Source: RGIG5612 sp964579345
GTDB lineage: Bacteria; Bacillota; Clostridia; Lachnospirales; Lachnospiraceae
DNA: 8,437 nt
Direction of reading: 5' to 3'
Assembly: GCA_964579345.1 (NCBI GenBank)
Contig: CAZOHB010000116.1
Coordinates: 1 to 8,437 of the forward strand
The position numbers were made by a program, and so were the translations under genes. The notes under the pieces are model-generated. The model made no database searches. It worked only from the letters and a program-made list of their open reading frames with translations, and was not told the origin of the DNA. Below, one piece after another: positions 1 to 5,497 of this stretch; the stretch's first letter is position 1, and each line of letters begins with the position of its first letter.

Positions 1-530
1 CCAATCTTTTCCATGTCAAAACCGACGCTTGACGGACATTTGAAATTCAGATAGTCGATCTTCGGAGGTCCCATCGGTCCCATCTGACCCATGCGGCGGA
101 TCTCCTGTGTCGTATCCCAGTACTTCTCCTGCACCGTACGGAACGGGTCTTTCGTAATGCAGGTCTGCATCGACATTGCCCCAAGATTTTCCTCCGGATT
201 TACGATCGTAAAGCGGAATGGATCCAGGCCTCTCCATGCAAAGTACCAGTCAACCATTTCATAGGTGCCTCCCGGAATAAATGTTGTATCTGAAATATAG
301 CCTGTTCCATCCGGTAATACACAATAACCTGTCTCATCTTCGAAACCCGGCTCTAAGATCTTTGCTCTTTCTGGGAAAGTGAGTTTCCCGATTGGCATCA
401 TCGGAGGCCCGAAAATCTTGCCCATTTTCTGAGGAGCGATCGGAGCTAAGTCTCGTTCGTAGTACTTAAAATAACTCTTCTGCTTATCAGCATCAGTTAC
501 CTGTACTTTTGGTTTCTGCATCATTTCCAT
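1..530 (-). CDS. Phloretin/DAPG hydrolase (PhlG)-like protein, 3' end cut by window edge
   Basis: The first 176 codons are visible; the C-terminal part lies beyond the left edge. The family cleaves a C-C bond in acylated phloroglucinols (2,4-diacetylphloroglucinol or phloretin) and uses a metal ion. The assignment rests on my recognition of the stretch at residues 89-116, with 'EMVDWYFAW' then 'DPFRF' and 'NPEE', which resembles the W-W-F-x-W-H...P-x-R-Y-K...DPEDH block of that family. No signal peptide or membrane segment is seen, so a cytoplasmic enzyme is likely. The start is ATG at 528-530, with AAAGGAGA 11 nt upstream; Met3 and Met4 are alternative starts. It follows UroD1 in the same direction after 88 nt that contain their own regulatory element. 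Where I expect His after the Trp of 'AW' there is Arg100, and Asn115 where I expect the His of 'DPEDH', so activity may differ. The family call is moderate because the second half cannot be read. Confidence 0.55.
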   Translation of the reverse strand, partial: MEMMQKPKVQVTDADKQKSYFKYYERDLAPIAPQKMGKIFGPPMMPIGKLTFPERAKILEPGFEDETGYCVLPDGTGYISDTTFIPGGTYEMVDWYFAWRGLDPFRFTIVNPEENLGAMSMQTCITKDPFRTVQEKYWDTTQEIRRMGQMGPMGPPKIDYLNFKCPSSVGFDMEKI

Positions 531-618
531 AAAACCACCATCTCCTTTCTCTATACTTTCATAATATTGAAAACCTGCTCTTTCGTGAAATGCGAAAAAA
601 CTATGAGGTCATTCAATT
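531..618 (-). promoter_or_regulatory. Intergenic region with candidate promoter of the hydrolase-like gene
   Basis: The gap between UroD1 and the hydrolase-like gene holds a copy of the 28-bp element (588-615). It is followed by a candidate -35 TTTCAC (minus-strand reading of 585-590), an 18-nt spacer and a candidate -10 TATTAT (561-566). The -35 is weak, as is common for activator-dependent promoters. I see no convincing terminator after UroD1, so the gene could be served both by read-through and by its own start. Confidence 0.45.
588..615 (-). repeat. 28-bp direct repeat, copy B (putative LysR operator)
   Basis: This copy matches 2966-2993 at 27 of 28 positions; the single difference is A at 597 against T at 2975. 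Read on the minus strand it begins TGAATGACCTCATAG and ends TTCGCATTT. It contains the near-palindrome ATGA-CC-TCAT (603-612). It starts 85 nt before the start codon and abuts the candidate -35. Confidence 0.8.
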
Positions 619-1644
619 TTATTTATAAAAATTATGGCCGATCTCGACGATCGCTTTATTGACTACATCATTTACATGAAGCATCCGGGTATCATTTTCA
701 TCCGGAATCAGGATCGTTGCCAGGAAGCAGAATCCGCCGTTCTTTGCTCTTGCGTTTGCGATGGAAGACAGATACTCATAAATATCCTCATCTGTCAGCT
801 TCGGATCCGTGATCTTAACCGGATCCCAGCATCCGCAGAGCATCAGTTTATTGCCATATTTTTCCTGAACAGCATCCAGATTATTGCAGATCTGCGCCGG
901 ATTCCAGGATCTGACACCGATATCGTACATATCGTCTATAAAGATCTCGCACTTGCCGCAATTGTGGTAGCAGATCGGGATTCCACGATCTCTCGCAAAC
1001 TTCGCTTCTCTGTCATACAGCGGAAGCAGGAACTCACGGAACATATCCAGGGAAACAAACGGATTTCCCCAGGCAGCTGTATCATCAACAATATTGAACA
1101 CGTCCGGTTTATAGTAATCGATCGTGTTCTCAATGATCGTGCAGTAGAAATCAGAAAGATACTCAAATAATTCATGGCATGCTTCCGGCTCATCGAACAA
1201 TGCACAGAGTCCCTCGGTAAATCCCATAAAAGCCATCAGTGTCTGAAAGTATCCGGACGCTGCCATCATACCAAGCGCCGTCTTGCTGCGGTCCACCTTG
1301 CACATTTCCAGATCTTTCTTGCAGGCCATCTCCCAGTCAATATCGTCCAGTGAAGGGGCCTTGATCACATCATGCCATTTTGTAATATCCTCTAAAAGGA
1401 AGTCCCACGTTTTCGGCAGAAGACCGCCGGCAGCTTCCTTGCTGGTAATATACTCAACGCCCCAGATGTCCTTTCCGCCGCCTCTCATACGGTGCTCGCT
1501 GAGCATTGCCGGAGCGACACCTCCAACGGCAGGAGCAAAACCTTCCATTCCACGAACCGGTCCTAACGTGTAACGCGGAATCCACTCCGGGATTTCCCCT
1601 TGAAACATTCGCATAAAGTTTTCTTTTTCTGTTAAAACAGCCAT
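619..1644 (-). CDS. UroD/MtaA-like methyltransferase (UroD1), 341 aa
   Basis: Member of the uroporphyrinogen decarboxylase fold superfamily, closer to zinc- and corrinoid-linked methyltransferases of the MtaA/CmuA type than to HemE. The residues HNCG at 227-230 form the His-x-Cys pair, and Cys306, 77 residues later, is placed like the third zinc ligand of MtaA. The acidic 'DDTAAWG' segment near 187-193 and 'PLYDREAKFA' near 208-217 are typical of the fold. The N terminus (KENFMRMFQGEIPEWIPRY) lacks the R-Q-A-G-R motif of heme-pathway UroD. No signal peptide is seen, so it is cytoplasmic. The start ATG at 1642-1644 follows GGAAGGG by 5 nt; an in-frame start 20 codons upstream would run back almost to the MFS stop and has no better ribosome binding site. 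The MFS gene ends 40 nt upstream, so the two are likely co-transcribed. The methyl donor is unknown and no corrinoid protein lies nearby. Confidence 0.85.
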   Translation of the reverse strand: MAVLTEKENFMRMFQGEIPEWIPRYTLGPVRGMEGFAPAVGGVAPAMLSEHRMRGGGKDIWGVEYITSKEAAGGLLPKTWDFLLEDITKWHDVIKAPSLDDIDWEMACKKDLEMCKVDRSKTALGMMAASGYFQTLMAFMGFTEGLCALFDEPEACHELFEYLSDFYCTIIENTIDYYKPDVFNIVDDTAAWGNPFVSLDMFREFLLPLYDREAKFARDRGIPICYHNCGKCEIFIDDMYDIGVRSWNPAQICNNLDAVQEKYGNKLMLCGCWDPVKITDPKLTDEDIYEYLSSIANARAKNGGFCFLATILIPDENDTRMLHVNDVVNKAIVEIGHNFYK

Positions 1645-1684
1645 GTTTACCCTTCCTTTCCTACATAAAATGTTTAAGAACTGA

Positions 1685-2893
1685 TTATGGAATCCTCTTT
1701 GCAAAAAACCAGAGCACTGCGCCTACGATACTTTCTGCCGCAAGAATATAGATCGTCACTTCATATCCAAGGTACTGGATCAGAAACCCCATCAGGATCG
1801 TCATCAGAACCGAACCGATCTGAGTGACAGTATTTTTAACCGAATTTACGATTGGGATATCCGTTGGAACTTCAGCAATATCTGCAGCACTTGCAGCAGT
1901 CAGTCCCGCGATCGATCTCGGCATCGTGCCATAGACGATCACATAGATAAAAATCAGATTTGCCGGGAGCACCGCTAAAAGGATCAAAGAGATTGCACAG
2001 AATACATAACTGACAATAACGATCTTTCTTTTTGTCCCGAGTTTATCGGCAAACCATCCAAAGAAAATCATCGCCACAATGCCGATCAGGGTCGTGTAGC
2101 TGAATACATTTGCAGCGTGTCCGATCTCCATTCCCTTCATTCCCAGGTATTTGATCACATAAGAAGTGAAACCGATTGCGATTGCATTAAAGAAGATAAA
2201 TGCTATGGAGACCAGCCAGTTCGATGTGTTTTTATAAACCCGCATCGTCTGTTCTCTTGTCGGTTTTGTAGAATCAGCAACACCGTGAACGTGGACCGTT
2301 CGCGGCACGATGATCAGCCAGATGACGATCGCCAGAATATACATACCTCCAATAATGGAAAAGACCTGCTGGAATGTCGGTCCGGATTTAACCATCAGTG
2401 TGGCTCCCACTTTGGTAATGATCACCTGAGGAAGTACGGTTGCCACAACATTCATACTTGCCCAGAATCCTCTGCGGTTTTCAGGAACCAGCGTCAGGAT
2501 CAGTGCTCCGGAAGTCAGGGAGACGAATCCGAATCCGCCGCCTTCGAGCATTCTGCCAATTACAAATAACACATAATTATGGCTGAGGATCTGGATCAGC
2601 ATGCCTAAAGCCGCGATGCTGAACCCTATGGAAAAGCCCCACTTACACGGAACTTTTCTTGCAACATACCCAAGCGGAACGGAAAGCAGGATCATCATCC
2701 AGTTCGAGGCTGAATTCATGATTCCGTATGCGCCTTCATTAATATGAAAATAGGACTGGATCGCATCCTGCATCGGGATGAGTTTAAATAGCCCGAAGCC
2801 CTGGATCACCATGCAGAAAACGACAGCGAAGATCATCCAGTTGACTCTGGCTTTGCTATATGTGATTTCTTCCGCTCGCTGAACGCTGCTCAT
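1685..2893 (-). CDS. MFS transporter, 12 membrane helices, 402 aa
   Basis: A secondary transporter of the major facilitator superfamily in the cytoplasmic membrane. About twelve hydrophobic segments can be placed, near residues 17-39, 56-76, 84-104, 107-133, 143-163, 176-197, 226-249, 261-281, 288-310, 313-333, 351-374 and 378-397, with a polar central loop near 200-225. The loop between helices 8 and 9 has 'GWFADKLGTKRK' (279-290), the classic MFS G-x-x-x-D-x-x-G-x-x-x motif; the equivalent after helix 2 is degenerate ('GYVARKVPCKWG'), lacking the acidic residue. Substrate cannot be told from sequence; the setting suggests a small organic acid or aromatic compound used by the UroD-like and hydrolase-like enzymes. 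The start is ATG at 2891-2893; a TTG one codon upstream is also in frame. The AAAGAGG ribosome binding site sits in the 3' arm of a long hairpin. UroD1 follows after 40 nt. Confidence 0.88.
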   Translation of the reverse strand: MSSVQRAEEITYSKARVNWMIFAVVFCMVIQGFGLFKLIPMQDAIQSYFHINEGAYGIMNSASNWMMILLSVPLGYVARKVPCKWGFSIGFSIAALGMLIQILSHNYVLFVIGRMLEGGGFGFVSLTSGALILTLVPENRRGFWASMNVVATVLPQVIITKVGATLMVKSGPTFQQVFSIIGGMYILAIVIWLIIVPRTVHVHGVADSTKPTREQTMRVYKNTSNWLVSIAFIFFNAIAIGFTSYVIKYLGMKGMEIGHAANVFSYTTLIGIVAMIFFGWFADKLGTKRKIVIVSYVFCAISLILLAVLPANLIFIYVIVYGTMPRSIAGLTAASAADIAEVPTDIPIVNSVKNTVTQIGSVLMTILMGFLIQYLGYEVTIYILAAESIVGAVLWFFAKRIP

Positions 2894-2899
2894 CAAAAA

Positions 2900-2958
2900 A
2901 AGCCTCTTTCCAACAAATATAATACTTTTTACAGTTTTATATTATTGAAAAAAGGCCT
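2900..2958 (-). terminator. Long hairpin plus T-tract ending at the MFS start codon
   Basis: On the minus strand an outer stem pairs 2945-2958 (AGGCCTTTTTTCAA) with 2900-2913 (TTGGAAAGAGGCTT): 14 of 14 positions pair when three G-U pairs are allowed. An inner stem pairs 2934-2943 with 2916-2925 with one mismatch, leaving an 8-nt loop (2926-2933). Seven T residues (2895-2901) follow, then the start codon. The shape is that of an intrinsic terminator for the upstream lysR gene. Its 3' arm contains the MFS Shine-Dalgarno sequence, so the same structure could block translation of read-through mRNA. Structure inferred by eye, not by folding software. Confidence 0.65.
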
Positions 2959-2968
2959 GATTGGAAAA
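2939..2968 (-). promoter_or_regulatory. Candidate MFS-UroD1 promoter
   Basis: Minus-strand TTTTCC (2963-2968), an 18-nt spacer and TAATAT (2939-2944). The hexamers are weak, but they occupy the same position relative to the 28-bp element as TTTCAC-18-TATTAT at the hydrolase-like gene. A start about 7 nt downstream, near 2932, would leave the 5' arm of the leader hairpin outside the transcript. Confidence 0.4.
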
Positions 2969-2993
2969 TGCGAATAAACTATGAGGTCATTCA
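2966..2993 (-). repeat. 28-bp direct repeat, copy A (putative LysR operator)
   Basis: This is the near-identical partner of 588-615, placed 100 nt before the MFS start codon and 6 nt after the lysR stop codon. The core near-palindrome ATGA-CC-TCAT is at 2981-2990. Conservation ends sharply on both sides while the flanking DNA differs, which points to a selected protein-binding site rather than a recent duplication. Confidence 0.8.
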
Positions 2994-2999
2994 GATCAA

Positions 3000-3887
3000 T
3001 TACACGGTCTGCCGCACTTCATCGATTAAAGAATAGAATAACGCAATTGCCGGATTGTAGTTTTCTTTGTTCCAGCAGATAGAGTAATCCAGGTTCCGCA
3101 TCTCTGCAACTTTGATCACATCGATATGGGAACTGTTCCTTACATACTGATCCAGAGTGATCGCTGTAACACCTTCTCCGGTCTCTGCCCAGAGCATCTT
3201 GGTTTCATAATCCGGAGCCATTTTTACTTTTGGCTCAAATCCGGCTGCTCTGCACAGATCGATCACACTCTGATTCACTTCCGGATACTCCTCCGACAGC
3301 AGAAAGACCTGATCTTTTAATTCAGACAGAAGATATGCTTTACCCGCTTCAAAGCCTGCCGTTTTCGGTACCACAAAATAAGTCGGAACGGAATAGACTT
3401 TTTCAAACAGAATCTCATCTTTTTCCTTTACAACTTCCGCCATCATAAAGCAGACATCGCAGATGCCTTTCAGCAGATTGTTTTCCAACTCCAGGAGGGT
3501 ACAGGATTTCAGTTCCACATCGACCTGCGGATACTGATTCCGGAATTTTTTAATATGATAAAAAGACAGGCTGTCCAGAACGATGCCGTTCAGAACGCCG
3601 ATGACAAGCTTTCCTTCCTCTCCTCTGCTGATCTGTCGCGATTTTTCGAGAAGATCCTTATATTGTTTTTCGATGTCAAATAAGCCGTTATATAAAGATG
3701 CTCCTGCCGGAGTCAGACGGATTCCGTTCTGTTTGCTTCTCCAGAAGAGTTTAAATCCGAGTTCTTCTTCCAGCATCGCAATATTCCTGCTGAAAGACGG
3801 CTGTGAAATATGAATGTTCTGTGCTGCCGTTGTGAAGTTTAATGTTTCTGTTGCTGCCCGAAAGCATTGAATCAATACATCATTCAT
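3000..3887 (-). CDS. LysR-type transcriptional regulator, 295 aa
   Basis: DNA-binding regulator of the LysR family. Residues 1-60 form the winged helix-turn-helix, with 'NFTTAAQNIHISQPSFSRNI' (17-36) as the recognised family motif, followed by 'LEEELGFKLFWR' and 'LTPAG'. A linker helix lies near 65-90, and the effector-binding periplasmic-protein-like domain spans about 93-295. Length is normal for the family. The start ATG at 3885-3887 has AGGGG 6 nt upstream; a TTG start ten codons upstream lacks such a site. The gene runs in the same direction as the MFS-UroD1 unit rather than divergently. A terminator lies upstream (4012-4049) and another downstream (2900-2958), so it appears to be its own transcription unit. 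The three 28-bp-type elements in this block are the likely targets; that link is inference. Confidence 0.93.
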   Translation of the reverse strand: MNDVLIQCFRAATETLNFTTAAQNIHISQPSFSRNIAMLEEELGFKLFWRSKQNGIRLTPAGASLYNGLFDIEKQYKDLLEKSRQISRGEEGKLVIGVLNGIVLDSLSFYHIKKFRNQYPQVDVELKSCTLLELENNLLKGICDVCFMMAEVVKEKDEILFEKVYSVPTYFVVPKTAGFEAGKAYLLSELKDQVFLLSEEYPEVNQSVIDLCRAAGFEPKVKMAPDYETKMLWAETGEGVTAITLDQYVRNSSHIDVIKVAEMRNLDYSICWNKENYNPAIALFYSLIDEVRQTV

Positions 3888-3943
3888 AAAATACCCCTGA
3901 AAATAATTCAACTTCAATTATCCGCAAACGTATCTATGCAGAT

Positions 3944-3971
3944 ATTGTAACACATTCCGAAGTGTTTGGAA
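3944..3971 (-). promoter_or_regulatory. Candidate lysR promoter with extended -10
   Basis: Minus-strand TACAAT (3944-3949) is preceded by TGT, giving an extended -10 (TG-n-TACAAT). A weak -35 TTCCAA lies at 3966-3971 with a 16-nt spacer. The element is 57 nt from the lysR start codon. An inverted repeat (3952-3974) covers the -35 and most of the spacer. Confidence 0.45.
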
Positions 3972-3974
3972 TGT
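3952..3974. promoter_or_regulatory. Inverted repeat over the lysR promoter (putative operator)
   Basis: ACATTCC (3952-3958) and GGAATGT (3968-3974) are perfect inverted arms. Pairing continues inward through GAA/TTT with one G-T position, giving 10-bp arms around a 3-nt centre. It overlaps the predicted -35 and spacer of lysR, the place for a repressor or autoregulator. It does not share sequence with the 28-bp element. Confidence 0.4.
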
Positions 3975-4011
3975 ATTCTTTTTAATAATTGGAAAAACTA
4001 TACTATCCCAT

Positions 4012-4049
4012 AAAAATCCCAGCTGAAAACCTCTGTGATCAGCCGGGAT
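4012..4049 (-). terminator. Intrinsic terminator after UroD2
   Basis: On the minus strand ATCCCGGCTGA (4039-4049) pairs with TCAGCTGGGAT (4016-4026) over 11 positions with one G-U pair. The loop is 12 nt and a run of five T residues (4012-4016) follows. It begins 25 nt after the UroD2 stop codon and separates that unit from lysR. Confidence 0.85.
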
Positions 4050-4074
4050 CTGTTTCATTACGTCAAATCAAAAT

Positions 4075-5043
4075 TCAGATTGCAAGAGTCCGCTGAAGAA
4101 CATGTTCATAAAAACACGGATTCTGGTTTAAATGTCTGCCGATGTAAATACTGTCCGGATACTCGTCCAGAATCCGGTCGGCCTCCGCGATCAGGACCTC
4201 ATCAGGGACATCCTCCGGAAATTCTTTCGGGCAGACACCGATATGGATATAGTCCCCGTATTCCTTTGCGATCTTCAGTTTATCGTTCATCGGCTGGCCA
4301 CACCACATATCCGCGCCGAACTCGATCATTGCCGGGACCAGCTCCTCAATCTTTCCACAGCTGTGAAGTTCAAAGACCATGTTGTGCTTATGTGCAGACT
4401 CCACGACTCGCTTCATATATGGAACCAGCATCTCACGGACGGTTTCCAGCGAAAACAGAGGTGCTCTCTGGCTTCCCCAGTCGTCATGGAAATAAACCAG
4501 ATCGGTATGATAGTATTTCTCAAAATATCCGAAAAGCTCATCATAATAATCTGCCAGCCGGTCAAACAGCCTGTGCACTGCAATCTGCTCATCCGGATCG
4601 ATCATCGCAACAAGCGCATCCTCCATATCAACCATCGAGATCAGGCGCTCAAAGAACGAGGTAAAGACCATCTGCATCAGGACTTTATCCGTATTGAAGA
4701 ATTCCTTATTTCGTGCAGCACTGCCTTCCCAGTCCAGTTTGGAAAGATCCGGCCATTCGATATACTTTTCCCATTCACAGATATCCGGCACCTTCGGATT
4801 CCCCGGCCGGACCATAGAGCCGCCGACCTGAGGAACGAATTCCCATTCGATGCCGAACATATCCTTTCCTCCGAACTGTCCCGTATAAGGAACATCTTCC
4901 ATAACAAATCCGCGGCAGACATTTTCTTTAAATATCTCCGGGCTGAACATTTTATTGTCCTTATATTGAGGCATCCATGCCGGATGCCCTTTGATATAAC
5001 GTCTGATATTTTCTTTTGGAGTAATCGGTAAGGCTGCACCCAT
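4075..5043 (-). CDS. UroD/MtaA-like methyltransferase (UroD2), 322 aa
   Basis: Second member of the UroD-fold superfamily, divergent from UroD1 but with the same layout. The zinc motif HSCG is at 227-230, the same residue numbers as in UroD1, and Cys310 is the best candidate for a third ligand (81 residues on). 'DDWGSQ' (187-192) followed by 'SLETVREMLVPYMKR' (198-212) is a strong family signature. The N terminus ('PKENIRRYIKGHPAWMPQY') aligns with UroD1 and lacks the HemE R-Q-A-G-R motif, so porphyrin decarboxylation is unlikely; methyl transfer, perhaps O-demethylation with an unlinked corrinoid protein, is the inference. The start ATG at 5041-5043 has GAAGGG 6 nt upstream. The 106 aa gene ends 24 nt upstream, indicating a two-gene unit that ends at the terminator at 4012-4049. 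Confidence 0.85.
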   Translation of the reverse strand: MGAALPITPKENIRRYIKGHPAWMPQYKDNKMFSPEIFKENVCRGFVMEDVPYTGQFGGKDMFGIEWEFVPQVGGSMVRPGNPKVPDICEWEKYIEWPDLSKLDWEGSAARNKEFFNTDKVLMQMVFTSFFERLISMVDMEDALVAMIDPDEQIAVHRLFDRLADYYDELFGYFEKYYHTDLVYFHDDWGSQRAPLFSLETVREMLVPYMKRVVESAHKHNMVFELHSCGKIEELVPAMIEFGADMWCGQPMNDKLKIAKEYGDYIHIGVCPKEFPEDVPDEVLIAEADRILDEYPDSIYIGRHLNQNPCFYEHVLQRTLAI

Positions 5044-5067
5044 AATAACCCTTCTTTCTGAACAGGA

Positions 5068-5388
5068 TCAGGCGATTTTACCGGATTCAGACAGACTGTA
5101 TCCGAGCAGTGCCCTCAGTTTCGGGATCGTCTCCTCCATATGCCGGAAGGTTCCGTCCGGATCTTTATAAGCCGGTCTTTCCCGATACATTTCCTGGAAG
5201 CTCTCCATCGCGGTCAGAATCGTTTTTGCATCTTCTCTGCTCAGCCACCAGACCTTGACATACATGGAGATCCTCCAAAACTGACGGATCCTGTCATCAT
5301 ACCCGGTTCCATTAATTGCCATGTCACAGTAAAATTTTGCCACTTCTGATATTGTTTTCCGGTCTTTCCACGGAAGTTTGATCAGCAT
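5068..5388 (-). CDS. Hypothetical protein, 106 aa
   Basis: I do not recognise this protein. It is small, soluble and probably mostly helical, with many charged and aromatic residues; 'YVKVWWLSREDA' (43-54) and 'ESFQEMYRERPAYKDPDG' (62-79) are its most distinctive parts. There is no signal peptide, membrane helix, cysteine pair or obvious DNA-binding motif; the single cysteine is Cys21. Reality as a gene is supported by ATG at 5386-5388 with GGGAGGGG 7 nt upstream, by the 24-nt gap to UroD2 and by the lack of a better reading on the other strand. Co-transcription with UroD2 suggests an accessory role to that enzyme, but nothing in the sequence gives the function. Its ribosome binding site lies in the 3' arm of a terminator-like hairpin. 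Confidence 0.7.
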   Translation of the reverse strand: MLIKLPWKDRKTISEVAKFYCDMAINGTGYDDRIRQFWRISMYVKVWWLSREDAKTILTAMESFQEMYRERPAYKDPDGTFRHMEETIPKLRALLGYSLSESGKIA

Positions 5389-5450
5389 AAAAAATCCCCT
5401 CCCTGATAAACCATTTTCCTACAATTAGTTTAATCATTCCGGGAAGGGAT
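5389..5450 (-). terminator. Terminator-like hairpin overlapping the ribosome binding site of the 106 aa gene
   Basis: Minus-strand ATCCCTTCCC (5441-5450) pairs with GGGAGGGGAT (5394-5403) over 10 positions with one G-U pair. An inner stem GATTAAAC/GTTTATC with one bulge is possible within the loop. Six T residues (5389-5394) follow and run into the start codon. It lies 48 nt after the rsmE stop codon and is the only terminator candidate for the prmA-rsmE unit. The 3' arm is the Shine-Dalgarno sequence of the next gene, as at the MFS gene. Confidence 0.6.
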
Positions 5451-5456
5451 ATGAAA
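5427..5456 (-). promoter_or_regulatory. Candidate promoter of the 106 aa-UroD2 unit
   Basis: Minus-strand TTTCAT (5451-5456), an 18-nt spacer and TAAACT (5427-5432). Both hexamers are poor, but the position relative to the degenerate repeat equals that in the two other leaders. Transcription from here would start near 5420 and omit the 5' arm of the hairpin. Confidence 0.3.
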
Positions 5457-5481
5457 TTTAAAAATTGGATGAGGTGATTAA
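5451..5481 (-). repeat. Degenerate third copy (C) of the 28-bp element
   Basis: Aligned without gaps to copy B, 21 of 30 positions agree, including ACCTCAT (5469-5475) and ATTTCA at the promoter-proximal end. The orientation is the same and it starts 93 nt before the start codon of the 106 aa gene, close to the 85 and 100 nt of the other copies. The centre (A/G-T-T-T part) is not conserved, so this copy is less certain. Confidence 0.45.
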
Positions 5482-5497
5482 AGATTTGAAAAAGATA

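Noticed and set aside
612..633. A/T-rich inverted repeat around the UroD1 stop codon as a terminator
   Set aside because: It has no G/C pairs and no T-tract follows; too weak to call.
634..1170. Open frame of 178 codons on the plus strand opposite UroD1
   Set aside because: It is antisense to conserved UroD motifs, its composition is unlike a real protein and it has no start signals.
1645..1704. Upstream in-frame start for UroD1, 20 codons earlier
   Set aside because: The homologous N terminus (compare UroD2) and the GGAAGGG site both fit the ATG at 1644.
3888..3917. TTG start for lysR ten codons upstream
   Set aside because: There is no ribosome binding site there; ATG at 3887 has AGGGG at good spacing and gives the usual LysR N terminus.
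3990..4010. Possible fourth copy of the 28-bp element upstream of lysR (shared AAAAACTAT)
   Set aside because: Only a 9-nt A-rich run agrees and the ATGA-CC-TCAT core is absent; this can be chance.
4035..5031. Long open frames on the plus strand opposite UroD2 (up to about 299 codons)
   Set aside because: They lie antisense to a recognisable protein with conserved motifs, have no family resemblance and no ribosome binding site in front; their length is a by-product of codon use in UroD2.
619..5043. Calling the two UroD-fold genes hemE (heme biosynthesis)
   Set aside because: Both lack the N-terminal R-Q-A-G-R motif of uroporphyrinogen decarboxylase and carry the H-x-C-G zinc motif; no other heme gene is nearby.
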